Source: Sphingomonas sp. (lineage in GTDB: Bacteria > Pseudomonadota > Alphaproteobacteria > Sphingomonadales > Sphingomonadaceae). From it: a stretch of 64,000 nt of DNA. A model generated the notes under the pieces. It saw only the letters and a list, made by a program, of their open reading frames with translations, did not search any database and had not been told where the DNA came from. The stretch is from assembly GCA_021732445.1 (NCBI GenBank), contig JAKFUZ010000002.1, forward strand, positions 62,001 through 126,000, in the 5' to 3' direction. Position numbers and translations under genes: made by a program. Shown piece after piece: positions 1 through 10,147 of the stretch (positions are counted from its first letter, which is position 1; every line of letters starts with the position of its first letter).

Positions 1-972
1 GCCGAGGCGGATGCGGCGGACCTGATCGGACAGCCATTTGCCAGCGTGTTCGCACTGGCTGAGGGAGCGGCGGGGACGCTGCCCATATTGGGCGCGCTGG
101 CGATGCGCACCGGGTTTGAGGATCAACCGGCCACGCTGCGGCAGGGCGGGCAGGCCGTGTTGCTCAGCGCGATCGTCCGGATTGATGCAGGCGGGGGCTT
201 TGCCGGACTTTCTGGCACGGCGCGCATGGTCGTGCCGCCGGCGCCCGCGCCAGAGCGTGTCGCCGCGTCTGACGCGCAGCCCGCCGGGCCACGGCTTGAC
301 GATGTTTTTGCCGCCCGTCTCGACCGGGCGTTGCGCAGGCCGCTGGGCCGGATCATCGCCAATGCCGAAAGCATCCACGCGCAGTCAGAAGGCCCGCTGC
401 GGCAGGATTATGTGAGCTATGCCGCCGATATCGCCAGCGCCGGGCGCCACTTGATGGCGCTGGTCGATGATCTGGTTGATTTGCAAGCGGTTGAACGCCC
501 CGATTTTGTGGTGGCGCCCGATGCGATTGATCTGGCGGATGTCGCCCGGCGCGCCGCGGGCCTGCTCGCGGTGCGCGCCGCCAATGCCAGGGTCCGGATC
601 GACCGGCCCGCGCTTGATGAGACGCTGCCGGCATCGGGCGATTTCCGCCGCGCGCTGCAAATACTCGTCAACCTTGTGGGCAATGCCGTGCGCTATTCAC
701 CAGCGGACGCGGTGGTGTGGGTGCGCGCGTCGGCACAAGACGGCGTGGCCGCCATCATCGTCGCGGATCAGGGCAAGGGGATTGCTCTTGCCGATCAGGC
801 GCGCATCTTCGAAAAGTTCGAGCGGGTGGACACAGCAGAGCCGGGCGGCAGCGGGCTTGGCCTCTACATCGCCCGGCGGCTCGCGCAGGCGATGGGCGGC
901 GACATTACGGTCGACAGCGCGCCGGGGCAGGGCGCGCGCTTTACCTTTACGCTGCCCGCCCGCGAGGGCTGA
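1..972 (+). CDS. Sensor histidine kinase-like protein, N-terminus outside window; phosphoacceptor His missing
   Basis: The frame is open from the first base, so about 323 C-terminal residues are seen. The first ~55 residues look like the end of a PAS-type sensor. The C-terminal HATPase domain is intact: N-box LVNLVGNAVRYS, G1 box VADQGKGI, F-box IFEKFERVD, G2 box GGSGLGLYIARR. The dimerisation helix is recognisable (ALRRPLGRIIANAES resembles the usual ELRTPLNAIIGFAE), but the residue where the phosphoacceptor His belongs is Arg (codon 325-327). The protein therefore probably cannot autophosphorylate in the usual way. It may act as a pseudokinase or scaffold (DivL-like logic), which is inference. 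No response regulator is in view. The gene converges on gltA with 9 bases between the stops. Confidence 0.85.
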   Translation, partial: AEADAADLIGQPFASVFALAEGAAGTLPILGALAMRTGFEDQPATLRQGGQAVLLSAIVRIDAGGGFAGLSGTARMVVPPAPAPERVAASDAQPAGPRLDDVFAARLDRALRRPLGRIIANAESIHAQSEGPLRQDYVSYAADIASAGRHLMALVDDLVDLQAVERPDFVVAPDAIDLADVARRAAGLLAVRAANARVRIDRPALDETLPASGDFRRALQILVNLVGNAVRYSPADAVVWVRASAQDGVAAIIVADQGKGIALADQARIFEKFERVDTAEPGGSGLGLYIARRLAQAMGGDITVDSAPGQGARFTFTLPAREG

Positions 973-981
973 ACCGCGCGC

Positions 982-2265
982 TCAGCGCTGGTCCAGCGCG
1001 ACATAATCCCGCGCCGCCGGCCCGGTATAGAGCTGGCGCGGGCGGCCGATTTTCTGTTCCGGGTCGGCGATCATCTCGTTCCACTGCGCGACCCAGCCAA
1101 CCGTGCGCGCGAGCGCGAACAGCGCGGTGAACATCGTCGTTGGAAAACCAATCGCCGACAGGATGACGCCGGAATAAAAATCGACATTGGGGAACAGCTT
1201 TTTCTCGATGAAATAGGGGTCGTTAAGCGCCATTTCCTCAAGCTGCAGCGCAACGTCGAAAATCGGGTCTGACACCTTCATGGCGGCGAAAACCTCGCGC
1301 ACCGTCTTTTGCATCACCGTCGCACGCGGATCATAATTCTTGTAAACTCGGTGGCCAAAGCCCATCAGGCGGAAGGGATCATTCTTGTCCTTGGCCCGCT
1401 CGATATAATGCGGAATGCGGTCTGGCGTGCCGATTTCGCGCAGCATGTTGAGCGCTGCCTCATTCGCGCCGCCATGTGCCGGCCCCCACAGGCACGCAAT
1501 GCCCGCGGCAATGCACGCAAACGGGTTGGCGCCAGACGAGCCGGCAAGCCGCACGGTCGAGGTTGACGCGTTCTGCTCATGGTCGGCGTGGAGGATGAAA
1601 ATCCGGTCCATCGCCTTTTCGATGATGGGGTCAACCACATAGGGCTCGGCCGGCACGCCAAACGTCATCCGCAGGAAATTGCCGGTGTAGGAAAGCGAAT
1701 TGTCCGGGTAGAGGAACGGCTGGCCGACCGAATATTTATAAGCGGCGGCCGCAATCGTCGGCATTTTCGCGATCAGCCGGTGGCTGGCGACCATGCGCTG
1801 ATGCGGGTCGGTGATATCGGTTGAATCGTGATAGAAGGCGCTCAGCGCGCCAGCCACCCCGCACATCACCGCCATCGGGTGCGCATCGCGGCGGAAACCC
1901 CGATAAAACTGCATGAGCTGCTCGTGCAGCATGGTGTGGCGCGATATCGTGTAGGTGAATTTGTCCAGCGCGGCCTTGTTGGGCAACTCGCCGTTCAGCA
2001 GCAGATACGATACTTCCATGAAGCTCGACTGCTCGGCAAGCTGGCCGATAGGGTAGCCCCGGTGCAGCAGCACGCCTTCATCACCGTCAATATAGGTCAG
2101 GCCCGACTCGCAGCTTGCGGTTGAGGTAAAGCCGGGGTCGAAGGTGAACATGCCCGTCGTTGCATAGAGCTTGCGAATGTCGATGACTTGGGGGCCGACG
2201 CTGCCGGCAACGATCTTATATTCATGCTCGCCGTCATTCACGCTCAGCTTTGCCGTGTCGGTCAT
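982..2265 (-). CDS. gltA: Citrate synthase (type II, hexameric family)
   Basis: The product has 427 residues, the normal length. It condenses oxaloacetate with acetyl-CoA to citrate, the entry step of the TCA cycle, in the cytoplasm. Family features include the N-terminal extension typical of Gram-negative type II enzymes, the catalytic His segment [14 protein letters not shown] near residue 305, and the catalytic Asp in PNVDFYSG near residue 362. The ATG is preceded by AAGGGAGCACGAG, a good ribosome binding site. gltX lies upstream on the same strand, 25 bases away, so the two could be cotranscribed. Confidence 0.98.
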   Translation of the reverse strand: MTDTAKLSVNDGEHEYKIVAGSVGPQVIDIRKLYATTGMFTFDPGFTSTASCESGLTYIDGDEGVLLHRGYPIGQLAEQSSFMEVSYLLLNGELPNKAALDKFTYTISRHTMLHEQLMQFYRGFRRDAHPMAVMCGVAGALSAFYHDSTDITDPHQRMVASHRLIAKMPTIAAAAYKYSVGQPFLYPDNSLSYTGNFLRMTFGVPAEPYVVDPIIEKAMDRIFILHADHEQNASTSTVRLAGSSGANPFACIAAGIACLWGPAHGGANEAALNMLREIGTPDRIPHYIERAKDKNDPFRLMGFGHRVYKNYDPRATVMQKTVREVFAAMKVSDPIFDVALQLEEMALNDPYFIEKKLFPNVDFYSGVILSAIGFPTTMFTALFALARTVGWVAQWNEMIADPEQKIGRPRQLYTGPAARDYVALDQR

Positions 2266-2290
2266 GTCTCGTGCTCCCTTAGGTCAATAC

Positions 2291-3703
2291 TCAGGCCGCA
2301 ACGGCCATTTGGTCAGCGATACGGCCCAGGCTTTCGTCGCGCCCGAGCAGCACGAGCACGTCGAAAATCCCGGGCGATGTCTTGCGCCCCGTAAGTGCTG
2401 CGCGGAGCGGCTGCGCCACGGCACCCAGTTTCAGCCCTTGTGCGTCAGCGACCTGTCGAACCGCGTCTTCCAGCCTTTCCGTATCCCAGTCACTCAGCGC
2501 GTCAAGCGCGGCATGTAGCTGGGCGAGCAGATTGCGTGCTGTGTCTTGCAGCAGGGCACCGGCCTCGGCGTCCATCGTCAGCGGGCGGGTGCGAAACAGG
2601 AAGGCGGCGCCGTTCGCCAGCTCAATGATATTGGCGGCGCGCGGCTTCAGCGCTGCCATGCTGCGTTGCAAAAGGCTCAACTGCGCGTCGTCAAGGGTGG
2701 CATCAAGCTTGGCGGCGACGAGCCGGGCCAGCCGGTCATCATCGGCGGCGCGAATATAATGACCGTTCAGATTCTCCAGCTTCTTCAGATCGAACCGCGA
2801 TGGCGACTTTCCAACCCCGCCCAGCCCGAACCACGCAACCGCCTGGTCGCGACTGATGATCTCGTCATCGCCATGGCCCCAGCCAAGCCGCAACAGGTAA
2901 TTGCCCATGGCTTCGGGCAAAATGCCCAGGTCGTCGCGATAAGCCTCTACGCCAACCGCGCCGTGCCGCTTGGAGAGCTTGCCGCCATCGGGCCCGTGAA
3001 TCATCGGCACATGGGCATAAATTGGCTCGGGCCAGTCCATCGCCTTGATGATCGGCAGCTGGCGGAAGGCATTGTTCAGGTGGTCGTCGCCGCGAATGAC
3101 GTGGGTGACGCCCATGTCATTATCGTCGACAACGACCGCGAGCATATAGGTTGGCGTGCCGTCGGACCGGAGCAGCACCAGATCGTCAAGCTCGGCATTC
3201 TGGACGGTGACGGCGCCCTGGACAAGGTCGTGAATCGTTGTCGCGCCGGTCTTGGGCGCCTTCAGGCGGACGACATAAGGTGCGCCCGCAGGGGCGTCGG
3301 CTGGGTCGCGGTCGCGCCAGCGCCCGTCATAGCGCAGCGGCTGCTTGGCGGCCGCCTGGGTCTCGCGCAGTGCGGCAAGCTCCTCGGCGGTGGCATAGCA
3401 TTTATACGCATGTCCGCGCGCGACCATTGCGTGCGCGACCTCGGCATGGCGGGCGGCGCGGGCAAACTGGAAAATGACATCGCCGTCCCAGTCCAGCGCA
3501 AGCCACCGCATCCCCTCGACGATTGCGTCAATCGCCGGCTGGGTGGAGCGCGCGCGGTCGGTATCTTCGATCCGCAGCAGGAATTTGCCGCCATGGTGGC
3601 GGGCGAACAGCCAGTTGAACAACGCCGTCCGCGCGCCGCCCAAATGCAAAAAGCCGGTCGGGGACGGCGCAAATCGCGTGATGACGGCGCTGCCTGCGGG
3701 CAC
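2291..3703 (-). CDS. gltX: Glutamyl-tRNA synthetase
   Basis: This class I aminoacyl-tRNA synthetase charges tRNA-Glu with glutamate. The HIGH-type motif appears as [12 protein letters not shown] at the N-terminus and the KMSKS-type motif as GKLSKRHG. The frame is open back to a GTG at 3799, which would give 502 residues and run into comEC. I prefer the GTG at 3703 (470 residues) because it places the conserved ITRFAPSP strand right after the start, as in the family, and leaves a 61-base promoter space to the divergent comEC. No strong ribosome binding site decides between the starts. Confidence 0.95.
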   Translation of the reverse strand: MPAGSAVITRFAPSPTGFLHLGGARTALFNWLFARHHGGKFLLRIEDTDRARSTQPAIDAIVEGMRWLALDWDGDVIFQFARAARHAEVAHAMVARGHAYKCYATAEELAALRETQAAAKQPLRYDGRWRDRDPADAPAGAPYVVRLKAPKTGATTIHDLVQGAVTVQNAELDDLVLLRSDGTPTYMLAVVVDDNDMGVTHVIRGDDHLNNAFRQLPIIKAMDWPEPIYAHVPMIHGPDGGKLSKRHGAVGVEAYRDDLGILPEAMGNYLLRLGWGHGDDEIISRDQAVAWFGLGGVGKSPSRFDLKKLENLNGHYIRAADDDRLARLVAAKLDATLDDAQLSLLQRSMAALKPRAANIIELANGAAFLFRTRPLTMDAEAGALLQDTARNLLAQLHAALDALSDWDTERLEDAVRQVADAQGLKLGAVAQPLRAALTGRKTSPGIFDVLVLLGRDESLGRIADQMAVAA

Positions 3704-3764
3704 AATGGGCGGGTCGGTTTGACGATCAGAACTTGCGCCCAACGCGGGGTGCTCCCAGACTAAA

Positions 3765-6140
3765 ATGATGGCCAGCTCAGCCGCCTGCGCCCCTAGCACG
3801 CCGCTTGCCGCGCTTCAAATCGCGGTGCGGCGCCGTATGGCCGCTTTTGCCGCCGGGCTTGAGGCCTGGCTGGAACTTGAACGCGACCAGTTGTTCTTGT
3901 GGGTGCCGGTGGCATTTGGCACCGGCGTCGCTCTGTGGTTTGTGCTGCCGGGGCAACGCCACTGGGCGCTGCTGCTCGCGGCGCTGTGCGGCACGGGCCT
4001 TGTCGCGGCGGCGCTTGCCGGGACTGGCCGGGCAGCGCGCGCCGTGGCGCTCGCCGCGATGCTGGGCGCGATGGGGCTCGGGCTGGTGTGGTTGCGGTCG
4101 ATGGCGGTGGCAGCGCCCGTGCTCGATCGGCCCCGCATCGTGCAGTTTGACGCGCGGATCGAGCGGCTGCAACCGCTGGCGGCGCGCGGTGTCGTGCGGT
4201 TGCGGCTTGCGCCGATCGTCCCGGTCGTGTCGGTCGCGTCTGCCACGCGGCGGCCTGGGGTGGAACGGCAGGCGGCGGGTCTGCCGGCGAACCACCGATT
4301 GCCGCCGCATCTGCGGGTAACGCTGCCGATGGGCGCCCTGCCCAAGGGGGCCGCGGCGGGCGCGATCATCCGGCTGGGTGCCCGGCTGGTGCCGCCTCCC
4401 GAGCCCGGCGTGCCTGGTGCCTATGATTATGCGCGGGTTGCCTGGTTTGACGGGATTGGCGCGGCCGGGCGGGGTTATGCACCGGTCACGCTGGTGCAGC
4501 CCGCGCCGCCGCAGCGCCTTGTCGACTGGGACGGGTTGCGGGCGCGGCTTTCAGCGCATGTCCGCGCGCAGGCCCCCGGCGGCGCTGGCGCCATTGCGGC
4601 GGCGCTTGCCAGTGGCGATCAGGGCGCGATGCCCGCCGATGATGCCGAGGCGATGCGCCGCGCCGGCCTTACCCATTTGCTGTCGGTCAGCGGGCTGCAC
4701 ATTACCGCCGTAGTCGGCGGGGTAATGCTGATGGTGCTGCGGCTGCTGGCGCTCAGCCCGTGGCTTGCGCTGCGGATGCCGCTGCCATTGGTGGCGGCGG
4801 GTGCGGGCGCGCTTGCCGCGATTGGCTATACATTGCTGACGGGGGCCGAGGTGCCGACGGTGCGCAGTTGCGTCGCCGCATTGATGGTGCTCGCCGCGCT
4901 CGCGCTGGGCCGGCAGGCGGTTACGCTGCGGCTCGTCGCGGTTGGCGCGCTGGTGGTGCTGGCGCTGTGGCCGGAGGCGTTGGCGGGGCCAAGCTTCCAG
5001 CTATCATTTGCCGCTGTCGGCACGATCATTGCGCTGCACGAGCAGCCCTGGGTGCGCCGCCTGGCCCCTGTGGCGGGCGCCTCGCTGCCCATGCGGATTG
5101 GGAGGGAGGCAGCGCTGCTGTTGCTGACGGGGATTGGTGTGGAGGCGGCGCTGGCGCCGATTGCGCTGTTTCATTTTCACAAGGCCGGGTTGTATGGATC
5201 GCTGGTCAATATCATTGCCATTCCGCTGACGACTTTTGTCGTGATGCCGGCCGAAGCACTTGCGCTCCTGTTCGACCTTGCGGGCCTGGGTGCGCCGTTC
5301 TGGTGGGTGACGACGGTTGCGCTCGATTTTTTGCTGTGGATGGCGCACCGCACGGCGGCCGCCCCCGGCGCGGTGGCGGCCTTGCCGGCAATGCCGGGCG
5401 GGGCCTTTGCGCTAATGGTCGGCGGCGGGTTGTGGCTGGCGCTGTGGCGCACCCGCTGGCGGTTGCTGGGCGTGCCGCTGGCGGCAGCCGGCGCTGGGTG
5501 GGCGGGGCTGACACCGGCGCCGGACCTGTTGATAACCGGTGACGGGCGCCACCTTGCGCTGCGCCTCAATTCTGGCGAGGTCGCGCTGTTGCGAGACCGC
5601 ACCGGAGACTATGTGCGCCAGATGATGGCGGAAAATGCCGGTGTTGATGATGCACCGCTGTTTTTGTCCGACAGCGCCGCGGCCCGGTGCAGCCGGGATA
5701 GCTGCCTGGTCGAGCGCGTGGCGGGCGGCCGACGCTGGCGCATTCTCGCCACGCGCAGCAACTATCCGCTCGATTATGCGTCGTTGATGAGCGCCTGCGC
5801 CCAGGCCGATATTGTCGTCAGCGACCGGCGCTTGCCCCGCGCCTGCACCCCGCGCTGGATGACCTTTGACAAGCCCGTGCTTGCCCGTTCAGGCGGCGTC
5901 GCCATTTACCTGGCTGACCACAGCATAACCACCGTGCGCGCCGCCGCCGATGACCATCCCTGGCGGGCCGCTGCCACCAGCACCGCCACCAGCACTGCCG
6001 CGCACGTCAATCATAGCGGCGCAGCAGGCCAGCGAGCCTTCCCTGCACTCGCACCTGGCGCGGATCATAACGCTGCGGATCATAAGCGCGGTTTGCCGGA
6101 TCGAGCCGGATCATTGCACCTTCCCGCCGAAAATATTTGA
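3765..6140 (+). CDS. comEC: ComEC/Rec2 family DNA-uptake channel protein
   Basis: A 791-residue polytopic membrane protein. ComEC proteins carry single-stranded DNA across the inner membrane during natural transformation. The competence core is clear ([17 protein letters not shown] near residue 305, then many hydrophobic helices to about residue 570), followed by a soluble C-terminal region resembling a reduced metallo-beta-lactamase-like domain. The last ~60 residues, rich in Ala, Thr and His after DDHPWRAA, look non-native. They overlap the 3' end of the opposite lexA gene by 134 bases, which suggests that the ancestral stop was lost. No other competence genes are in the window, so uptake function is not established. 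Confidence 0.9.
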   Translation: MMASSAACAPSTPLAALQIAVRRRMAAFAAGLEAWLELERDQLFLWVPVAFGTGVALWFVLPGQRHWALLLAALCGTGLVAAALAGTGRAARAVALAAMLGAMGLGLVWLRSMAVAAPVLDRPRIVQFDARIERLQPLAARGVVRLRLAPIVPVVSVASATRRPGVERQAAGLPANHRLPPHLRVTLPMGALPKGAAAGAIIRLGARLVPPPEPGVPGAYDYARVAWFDGIGAAGRGYAPVTLVQPAPPQRLVDWDGLRARLSAHVRAQAPGGAGAIAAALASGDQGAMPADDAEAMRRAGLTHLLSVSGLHITAVVGGVMLMVLRLLALSPWLALRMPLPLVAAGAGALAAIGYTLLTGAEVPTVRSCVAALMVLAALALGRQAVTLRLVAVGALVVLALWPEALAGPSFQLSFAAVGTIIALHEQPWVRRLAPVAGASLPMRIGREAALLLLTGIGVEAALAPIALFHFHKAGLYGSLVNIIAIPLTTFVVMPAEALALLFDLAGLGAPFWWVTTVALDFLLWMAHRTAAAPGAVAALPAMPGGAFALMVGGGLWLALWRTRWRLLGVPLAAAGAGWAGLTPAPDLLITGDGRHLALRLNSGEVALLRDRTGDYVRQMMAENAGVDDAPLFLSDSAAARCSRDSCLVERVAGGRRWRILATRSNYPLDYASLMSACAQADIVVSDRRLPRACTPRWMTFDKPVLARSGGVAIYLADHSITTVRAAADDHPWRAAATSTATSTAAHVNHSGAAGQRAFPALAPGADHNAADHKRGLPDRAGSLHLPAENI

Positions 6141-6675
6141 GCGTCGCTTCGCTGTCCTCGATCAGCGCGACCACGATTTGGCCGTCCCGAGCGACATCGG
6201 TGCGACGGATCAGCGCATAATCGCCATCGAGAATGCCCGCCTCGACCATCGAATCGCCCGCGACCTCAAGCGCATAATGCTCACCGCTGCCAAGCAGGGC
6301 GGCTGGCACCGACAGCATGGCGCTGTCTTCAAACGCCTCAATCGGCAGGCCGGCGGCGATCCGCCCGTGGAGCGGAATGGCAATGACGTCATTTGCCGGC
6401 GGCGGCACTGCCCGAACATTGGCGGGCATCACCGATTTCGCCGTGCCCGAAGCGTCGGCGCGTTCCGGCATGCGCAACACCTCAAGCGCGCGGGCGCGGT
6501 TGGGCAGGCGGCGGATGAACTGGCGTTCCTCCAGCGCGCTGATAAGCCGGTGGACGCCCGACTTTGACTTGAGATCAAGCGCCTCCTTCATTTCCTCAAA
6601 CGAGGGTGAAACGCCGGTGTCAATCAGCCGGTCGTTGATGAAGCAGATCAGCTCGTGTTGCTTGCGCGTGAGCAT
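6007..6675 (-). CDS. lexA: LexA repressor (SOS regulator, S24 autopeptidase)
   Basis: The product has 222 residues. The N-terminal winged helix (residues 1-65, [17 protein letters not shown]) binds SOS boxes. The C-terminal peptidase carries the cleavage pair Ala108-Gly109 (GRIAAGLP), catalytic Ser142 (GDSMVEAG) and Lys180 (EATLKYF). A ribosome binding site (GGAGGA) lies 5 bases before the ATG, and a perfect GTTC-N7-GTTC box lies just upstream, so autorepression is expected. The 3' end overlaps the convergent comEC tail. Confidence 0.98.
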   Translation of the reverse strand: MLTRKQHELICFINDRLIDTGVSPSFEEMKEALDLKSKSGVHRLISALEERQFIRRLPNRARALEVLRMPERADASGTAKSVMPANVRAVPPPANDVIAIPLHGRIAAGLPIEAFEDSAMLSVPAALLGSGEHYALEVAGDSMVEAGILDGDYALIRRTDVARDGQIVVALIEDSEATLKYFRREGAMIRLDPANRAYDPQRYDPRQVRVQGRLAGLLRRYD

Positions 6676-6691
6676 GGTGTTCCTCCGTTCA

Positions 6692-6734
6692 GAACAGATA
6701 ACGAACGTTTAGGAAACGCTGAAGCCGAAGTCAA
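6692..6734 (-). promoter_or_regulatory. lexA promoter with alphaproteobacterial SOS box
   Basis: On the minus strand a -35-like TTGACT (6734-6729) and a -10-like TAAACG (6711-6706) are 17 bases apart. They are followed directly by GTTCGTTATCTGTTC (6706-6692), a perfect match to the alphaproteobacterial LexA operator GTTC-N7-GTTC. The box ends 16 bases before the lexA ATG. LexA bound here would cover the transcription start and repress its own gene. The -35 overlaps the stop codon of moeA. Confidence 0.88.
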
Positions 6735-7921
6735 GTGATGGGCAAGACGTCCACCAGGTCACCCGGCCTGGCGGCTGCGGCATGTGGCGCGCGCACCATA
6801 AGGCACTCGGCTGCTGCAAGCGTTGCGAGCATGGCGCTGTCTTGACGCGTTGCGGGCACGACCGCGCCGTCGTGCCACGTCGCCCGCAAATATTCCTGCC
6901 GGGCATCATTGGCGGCCAGCGGCGCACCGAGCACCGCGCGCTGGCTGCGCGGCAGACAATCGGTGGCACCTCCAAAGGCCGCGATCAGCGGGCGCAGAAA
7001 CACCCATGCGGTGACAAAGGCCGACACCGGGTTCCCCGGCAGCCCGAGCACCACGGCGTCGCCAAGCGTGCCCGCCAGCATGGGTTTGCCCGGCCTGAGC
7101 GCGATCCGCCAGAAATCGACCGCGCCGCCTGCGCTTTTCAGCGCGGGACGGATGAGATCATGGTCCCCCACCGACGCGCCGCCGGTGGTGACGATGATGT
7201 CGGCGCGGCACGCGGCAAATGCTGCGCCAAGCGCGTCCAGCCGGTCGGGGATGATGCCGAGATCGGTTATGGTAACGGGCAGCGAGGCAAGCAGTGCCGC
7301 CAGCATGGCGCTGTTCGATTCGGGCACCTGACCATATTCCAGCGGTGCGCCCGGTGCGCGCAGTTCGTCACCCGAGGCAATCAGTGCGATACGGATTGGC
7401 CGGTTTACCGCGAGCACGGCATGGCCCGCCGTTGCGGCCAGGGCCACGCGCGCGGGGGACATCCTTGCACCCTTGGCAACCACGATAGCGCCTGCGCCAA
7501 AATCAGCGCCGGCCTGCCGCACATGCGCGCCGGCAGCCACCGTCAAGCCGGTCGTCAGGCGCAGCGTATCGCCGTCGCACGCGGCGTTTTCCTGGATGAG
7601 CACGGTATCGGCCCCTTCCGGCAGCACGGCGCCGGTAAAGATCCGCGCTGCCTCGCCTGCGCCAATCGTGCCGGTGAAGGGATGCCCCGCCGCGCTTTCG
7701 CCGATAACGCGCCACGGGCCGGGTGCGTCTGCGTGGCGCAGTGCATAGCCATCCATCGCCGAGAGCGGGTGCGCAGGGCGGTCGTGACGAGCGGCAAGAT
7801 CGGCGGCGGCCCAACAGCCAATACTCGCGGAAAGCGGCACGGTGTGCGTGCTGACAGGCGATGCCAGCGCCAGCAGTCGCGCCTGCGCTTGCGCCACGGC
7901 CAGTGGGGCGGGCGCCGTCAT
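6731..7921 (-). CDS. moeA: Molybdopterin molybdotransferase MoeA
   Basis: This enzyme inserts molybdate into adenylylated molybdopterin, the last step of molybdenum cofactor synthesis. Family segments are HPLSAMDGYALR near the N-terminus, FTGAVLPEGADTVLIQE, the MoCF-binding TTGGASVGDHDLI, and LGLPGNPVSAF. The frame is open to a TTG at 7957, but the ATG at 7921 gives a normal start (MTAPAPLAVAQAQARLLALA) and 396 residues. moaC lies 1.7 kb upstream on the same strand, separated by an oppositely oriented glycosyltransferase gene. Confidence 0.95.
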   Translation of the reverse strand: MTAPAPLAVAQAQARLLALASPVSTHTVPLSASIGCWAAADLAARHDRPAHPLSAMDGYALRHADAPGPWRVIGESAAGHPFTGTIGAGEAARIFTGAVLPEGADTVLIQENAACDGDTLRLTTGLTVAAGAHVRQAGADFGAGAIVVAKGARMSPARVALAATAGHAVLAVNRPIRIALIASGDELRAPGAPLEYGQVPESNSAMLAALLASLPVTITDLGIIPDRLDALGAAFAACRADIIVTTGGASVGDHDLIRPALKSAGGAVDFWRIALRPGKPMLAGTLGDAVVLGLPGNPVSAFVTAWVFLRPLIAAFGGATDCLPRSQRAVLGAPLAANDARQEYLRATWHDGAVVPATRQDSAMLATLAAAECLMVRAPHAAAARPGDLVDVLPIT

Positions 7922-8212
7922 CGCCGGGTCTGCATGGTCATGCGCCGGATTGGCCAAGGCCGTGTTGCGTTGCCGCTGCGGTGCGGGGGGTAGGGGGCCG
8001 GTGCCATGGCGGCGCTATCGGCCATCTGGCATGTCCATGCAACACAGGCCGGTCAGGCCGGAGTGTCATGTTTTGGGCACCCGGCGCATGGCAATCGCCA
8101 TAATAGCGCTGGCAATCAGCCGAGCATCTGCGGTAAGCCATGGGCTGGACCAACAGTTTTTGCGCCCTGCTGCCCGAAGCACATATCGGGATTTGTGCTT
8201 TGGAGTAGTTGG
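7922..8212. other. Intergenic region between divergent moeA and glycosyltransferase gene
   Basis: About 290 bases separate the two divergent starts. The frame of the downstream glycosyltransferase is open across much of it, but the predicted product there (His, Cys and Pro rich) resembles no protein. A GGAG at 8202-8205 in front of the GTG at 8213 fits a start there. Promoters for both genes should lie here; I could not assign convincing -35/-10 boxes. Confidence 0.5.
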
Positions 8213-9532
8213 GTGAAACGCCAGATCATCTTGCCGACCATCGGCACGCTGGGCGACCTGCACCCCTTTATCGCGGTTGGGCTGGCGCTGAAAGAGCACG
8301 GCTATGATCCCGTCCTTGCGGTGTCGGACAGTCACGTCGCGCGGGTCGAGGCCGCCGGGCTGACCGCAAAGTCGATCATGCCATCATTTGAGGCGATTGC
8401 CCAGATGCTTGGCCTTCAGTCGCTGGGTGATGCGGGCAAGCTCATGGAAAACCAGCATTTCATCATCCGCGAAGTGGTGATGAAGGTGCTGGAGGAAAGC
8501 ACCGCCGCGCTCGATGCAATGTCGGGTGAGGCAGTCGCGATTGTTGGCAGCATCTTTGCCCTGGCCGGGCCGATTGTTGCCGAAAAACGGGGATTGCCGT
8601 TTGTGCCCGCGATATTGCAGCCCATGGCGCTGTTTTCGGCGATCGACCCACCGATGCGCCAGGGCATGTGCACCATTGCCAAAACTCATAATGGCCGGCT
8701 CGCCCGTCGGTGGAACCGCCTTGTTTTTACCGTGGTGCGGCTGGAAATGCGGCGGCGCTATGCCGCGCCGATTGACCGCGTGCGCCGGCTCCACGGCTTG
8801 CCAAATTTGACGGCAACGCCCGTGCTTGAGCCGGAAAGCGCGCGGGAATTGCGGCTGGGGCTGTATTCGCCGCGTTTTGCCCCGCTGTGCGCTGACCATC
8901 CGTCCAATGTCGTGCTTACCGGCTTTCCAGGCTTTGATGCAAGCAGCGATGCCGCGCACGCCGATGCCGAGCTGCGGGCGTTTCTGGCCGCCGGGCCGCC
9001 GCCTTTGGTGTTTACGCTGGGCAGCTTTGCCGAATATACGCCGGGCGATTTTTATCGCGAGAGCCGGGCCGTTGCGCAGGCGCTGGGCAAACGCGCCGTG
9101 TTGCTGACGGGAACCGACAGCATGACGTCGTCGCCGGGCGTGCTGGTGCGCGGATATATGCCGCACTCGGCGATTTTTCCTCATGCGGCCGCCATCATCC
9201 ATCATGGCGGTATCGGCACCACTGGCCAGGCGCTGCGCGCGGGAAAGCCGCAATTGGTGGTGCCGCATATGGGCGACCAGCGCGATAATGGCGCGCGGGT
9301 GCGGCGGCTTGGTCTGGGGCTGACGCTTGATGCGAGACATTATTCGGCCGAGCGGGCGGCAGCCGTGCTGCGCACGGTGCTCGCGGACCCTGCATATGGC
9401 CAGGCGGCGGCCGATTTCGCGGCGCAGATGGCGGGGGAAGGCGGCGCCGCCGCCGCCGCCGAGGCAGTCGTTGCCATGCTGGCGCGGCGCGGCACCCATG
9501 CCGAACAGCGCGCCGTTTCGGTGGCGGCGTAA
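8213..9532 (+). CDS. GT1-family (UGT-like) glycosyltransferase
   Basis: The product has 439 residues. The N-terminal GT-B half begins with QIILPTIGTLGDLHPFIAVG, the acceptor-side glycine-rich loop of MGT/EryCIII/sterol glucosyltransferase-like enzymes. The C-terminal half has the nucleotide-sugar signature: GYMPHSAIFPHAAAIIHHGG, then PHMGDQRDNGARV. It probably transfers a sugar to a small lipophilic acceptor (lipid, sterol-like, carotenoid or polyketide); the sequence does not identify the substrate. I chose the GTG at 8213 because of the GGAG seven bases upstream and the family N-terminus. It stands alone, opposite to and between moaC and moeA, which suggests a later insertion into a cofactor operon. 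Confidence 0.88.
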   Translation: MKRQIILPTIGTLGDLHPFIAVGLALKEHGYDPVLAVSDSHVARVEAAGLTAKSIMPSFEAIAQMLGLQSLGDAGKLMENQHFIIREVVMKVLEESTAALDAMSGEAVAIVGSIFALAGPIVAEKRGLPFVPAILQPMALFSAIDPPMRQGMCTIAKTHNGRLARRWNRLVFTVVRLEMRRRYAAPIDRVRRLHGLPNLTATPVLEPESARELRLGLYSPRFAPLCADHPSNVVLTGFPGFDASSDAAHADAELRAFLAAGPPPLVFTLGSFAEYTPGDFYRESRAVAQALGKRAVLLTGTDSMTSSPGVLVRGYMPHSAIFPHAAAIIHHGGIGTTGQALRAGKPQLVVPHMGDQRDNGARVRRLGLGLTLDARHYSAERAAAVLRTVLADPAYGQAAADFAAQMAGEGGAAAAAEAVVAMLARRGTHAEQRAVSVAA

Positions 9533-9679
9533 CGCTCCTGTCGTTGCCGGGCTTGTGCGCCGACGGGCGATGTACGGGGAGGCTGAGGAACATTCCGTGC
9601 CGCCCCTTGCCTTGTCCCTTTGTGAAGACGGCGCCCGCCACTGACCAGCGGCGCCCGCGTTGGCGCAGGGCGCGTCGCT

Positions 9680-10147
9680 TCAGCGCACCCAGCTGCCCGA
9701 CTTGCCACCATGTTTTTCAAGTAGCGTGATGCCGCCAATGGCCATTGCCTTGTCCATGGCCTTGGCCATGTCATAAATTGTCAGCAACGCGACCGACACG
9801 GCCGTCAGCGCTTCCATTTCCACCCCCGTTTTGCCGCTGGTTGCGCATGTTGCCGTGGCGGTCACGCCGGTATCGTCAAGAACAAGGTCAATCGTCACGC
9901 GGGTCAGCGGCAGCGGGTGGCATAATGGCACGAGATCGCTCGTCCGCTTGGCGGCCATGATGCCGGCAACCCGCGCGACCGCCAGCACATCGCCCTTTTT
10001 CACCGCGCCATCGGCAATGGCCCGTGCCGCCGTGGCAGACATGGTAATGCGCCCGGCGGCAACCGCCACTCGCGCCGTATCTGCCTTGGCACCTATATCG
10101 ACCATGCGCGCGGCACCTTCGGCATCGAGATGGTTAAGGCCGCTCAT
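9680..10147 (-). CDS. moaC: Cyclic pyranopterin monophosphate synthase MoaC
   Basis: A 155-residue enzyme of molybdenum cofactor synthesis that converts 3',8-cH2GTP to cyclic pyranopterin monophosphate. Family segments: [46 protein letters not shown], and the conserved [24 protein letters not shown] with its active-site Lys. The start overlaps the trpC stop by four bases (ATGA), so it is translationally coupled to the trp genes. Confidence 0.97.
   Translation of the reverse strand: MSGLNHLDAEGAARMVDIGAKADTARVAVAAGRITMSATAARAIADGAVKKGDVLAVARVAGIMAAKRTSDLVPLCHPLPLTRVTIDLVLDDTGVTATATCATSGKTGVEMEALTAVSVALLTIYDMAKAMDKAMAIGGITLLEKHGGKSGSWVR

Noticed and set aside
2546-3763. 405-residue open frame on the plus strand
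   Set aside because: Antisense shadow of gltX; no family motif.
6782-7993. 403-residue plus-strand frame opposite moeA
   Set aside because: Antisense shadow; composition typical of GC-rich reverse frames.
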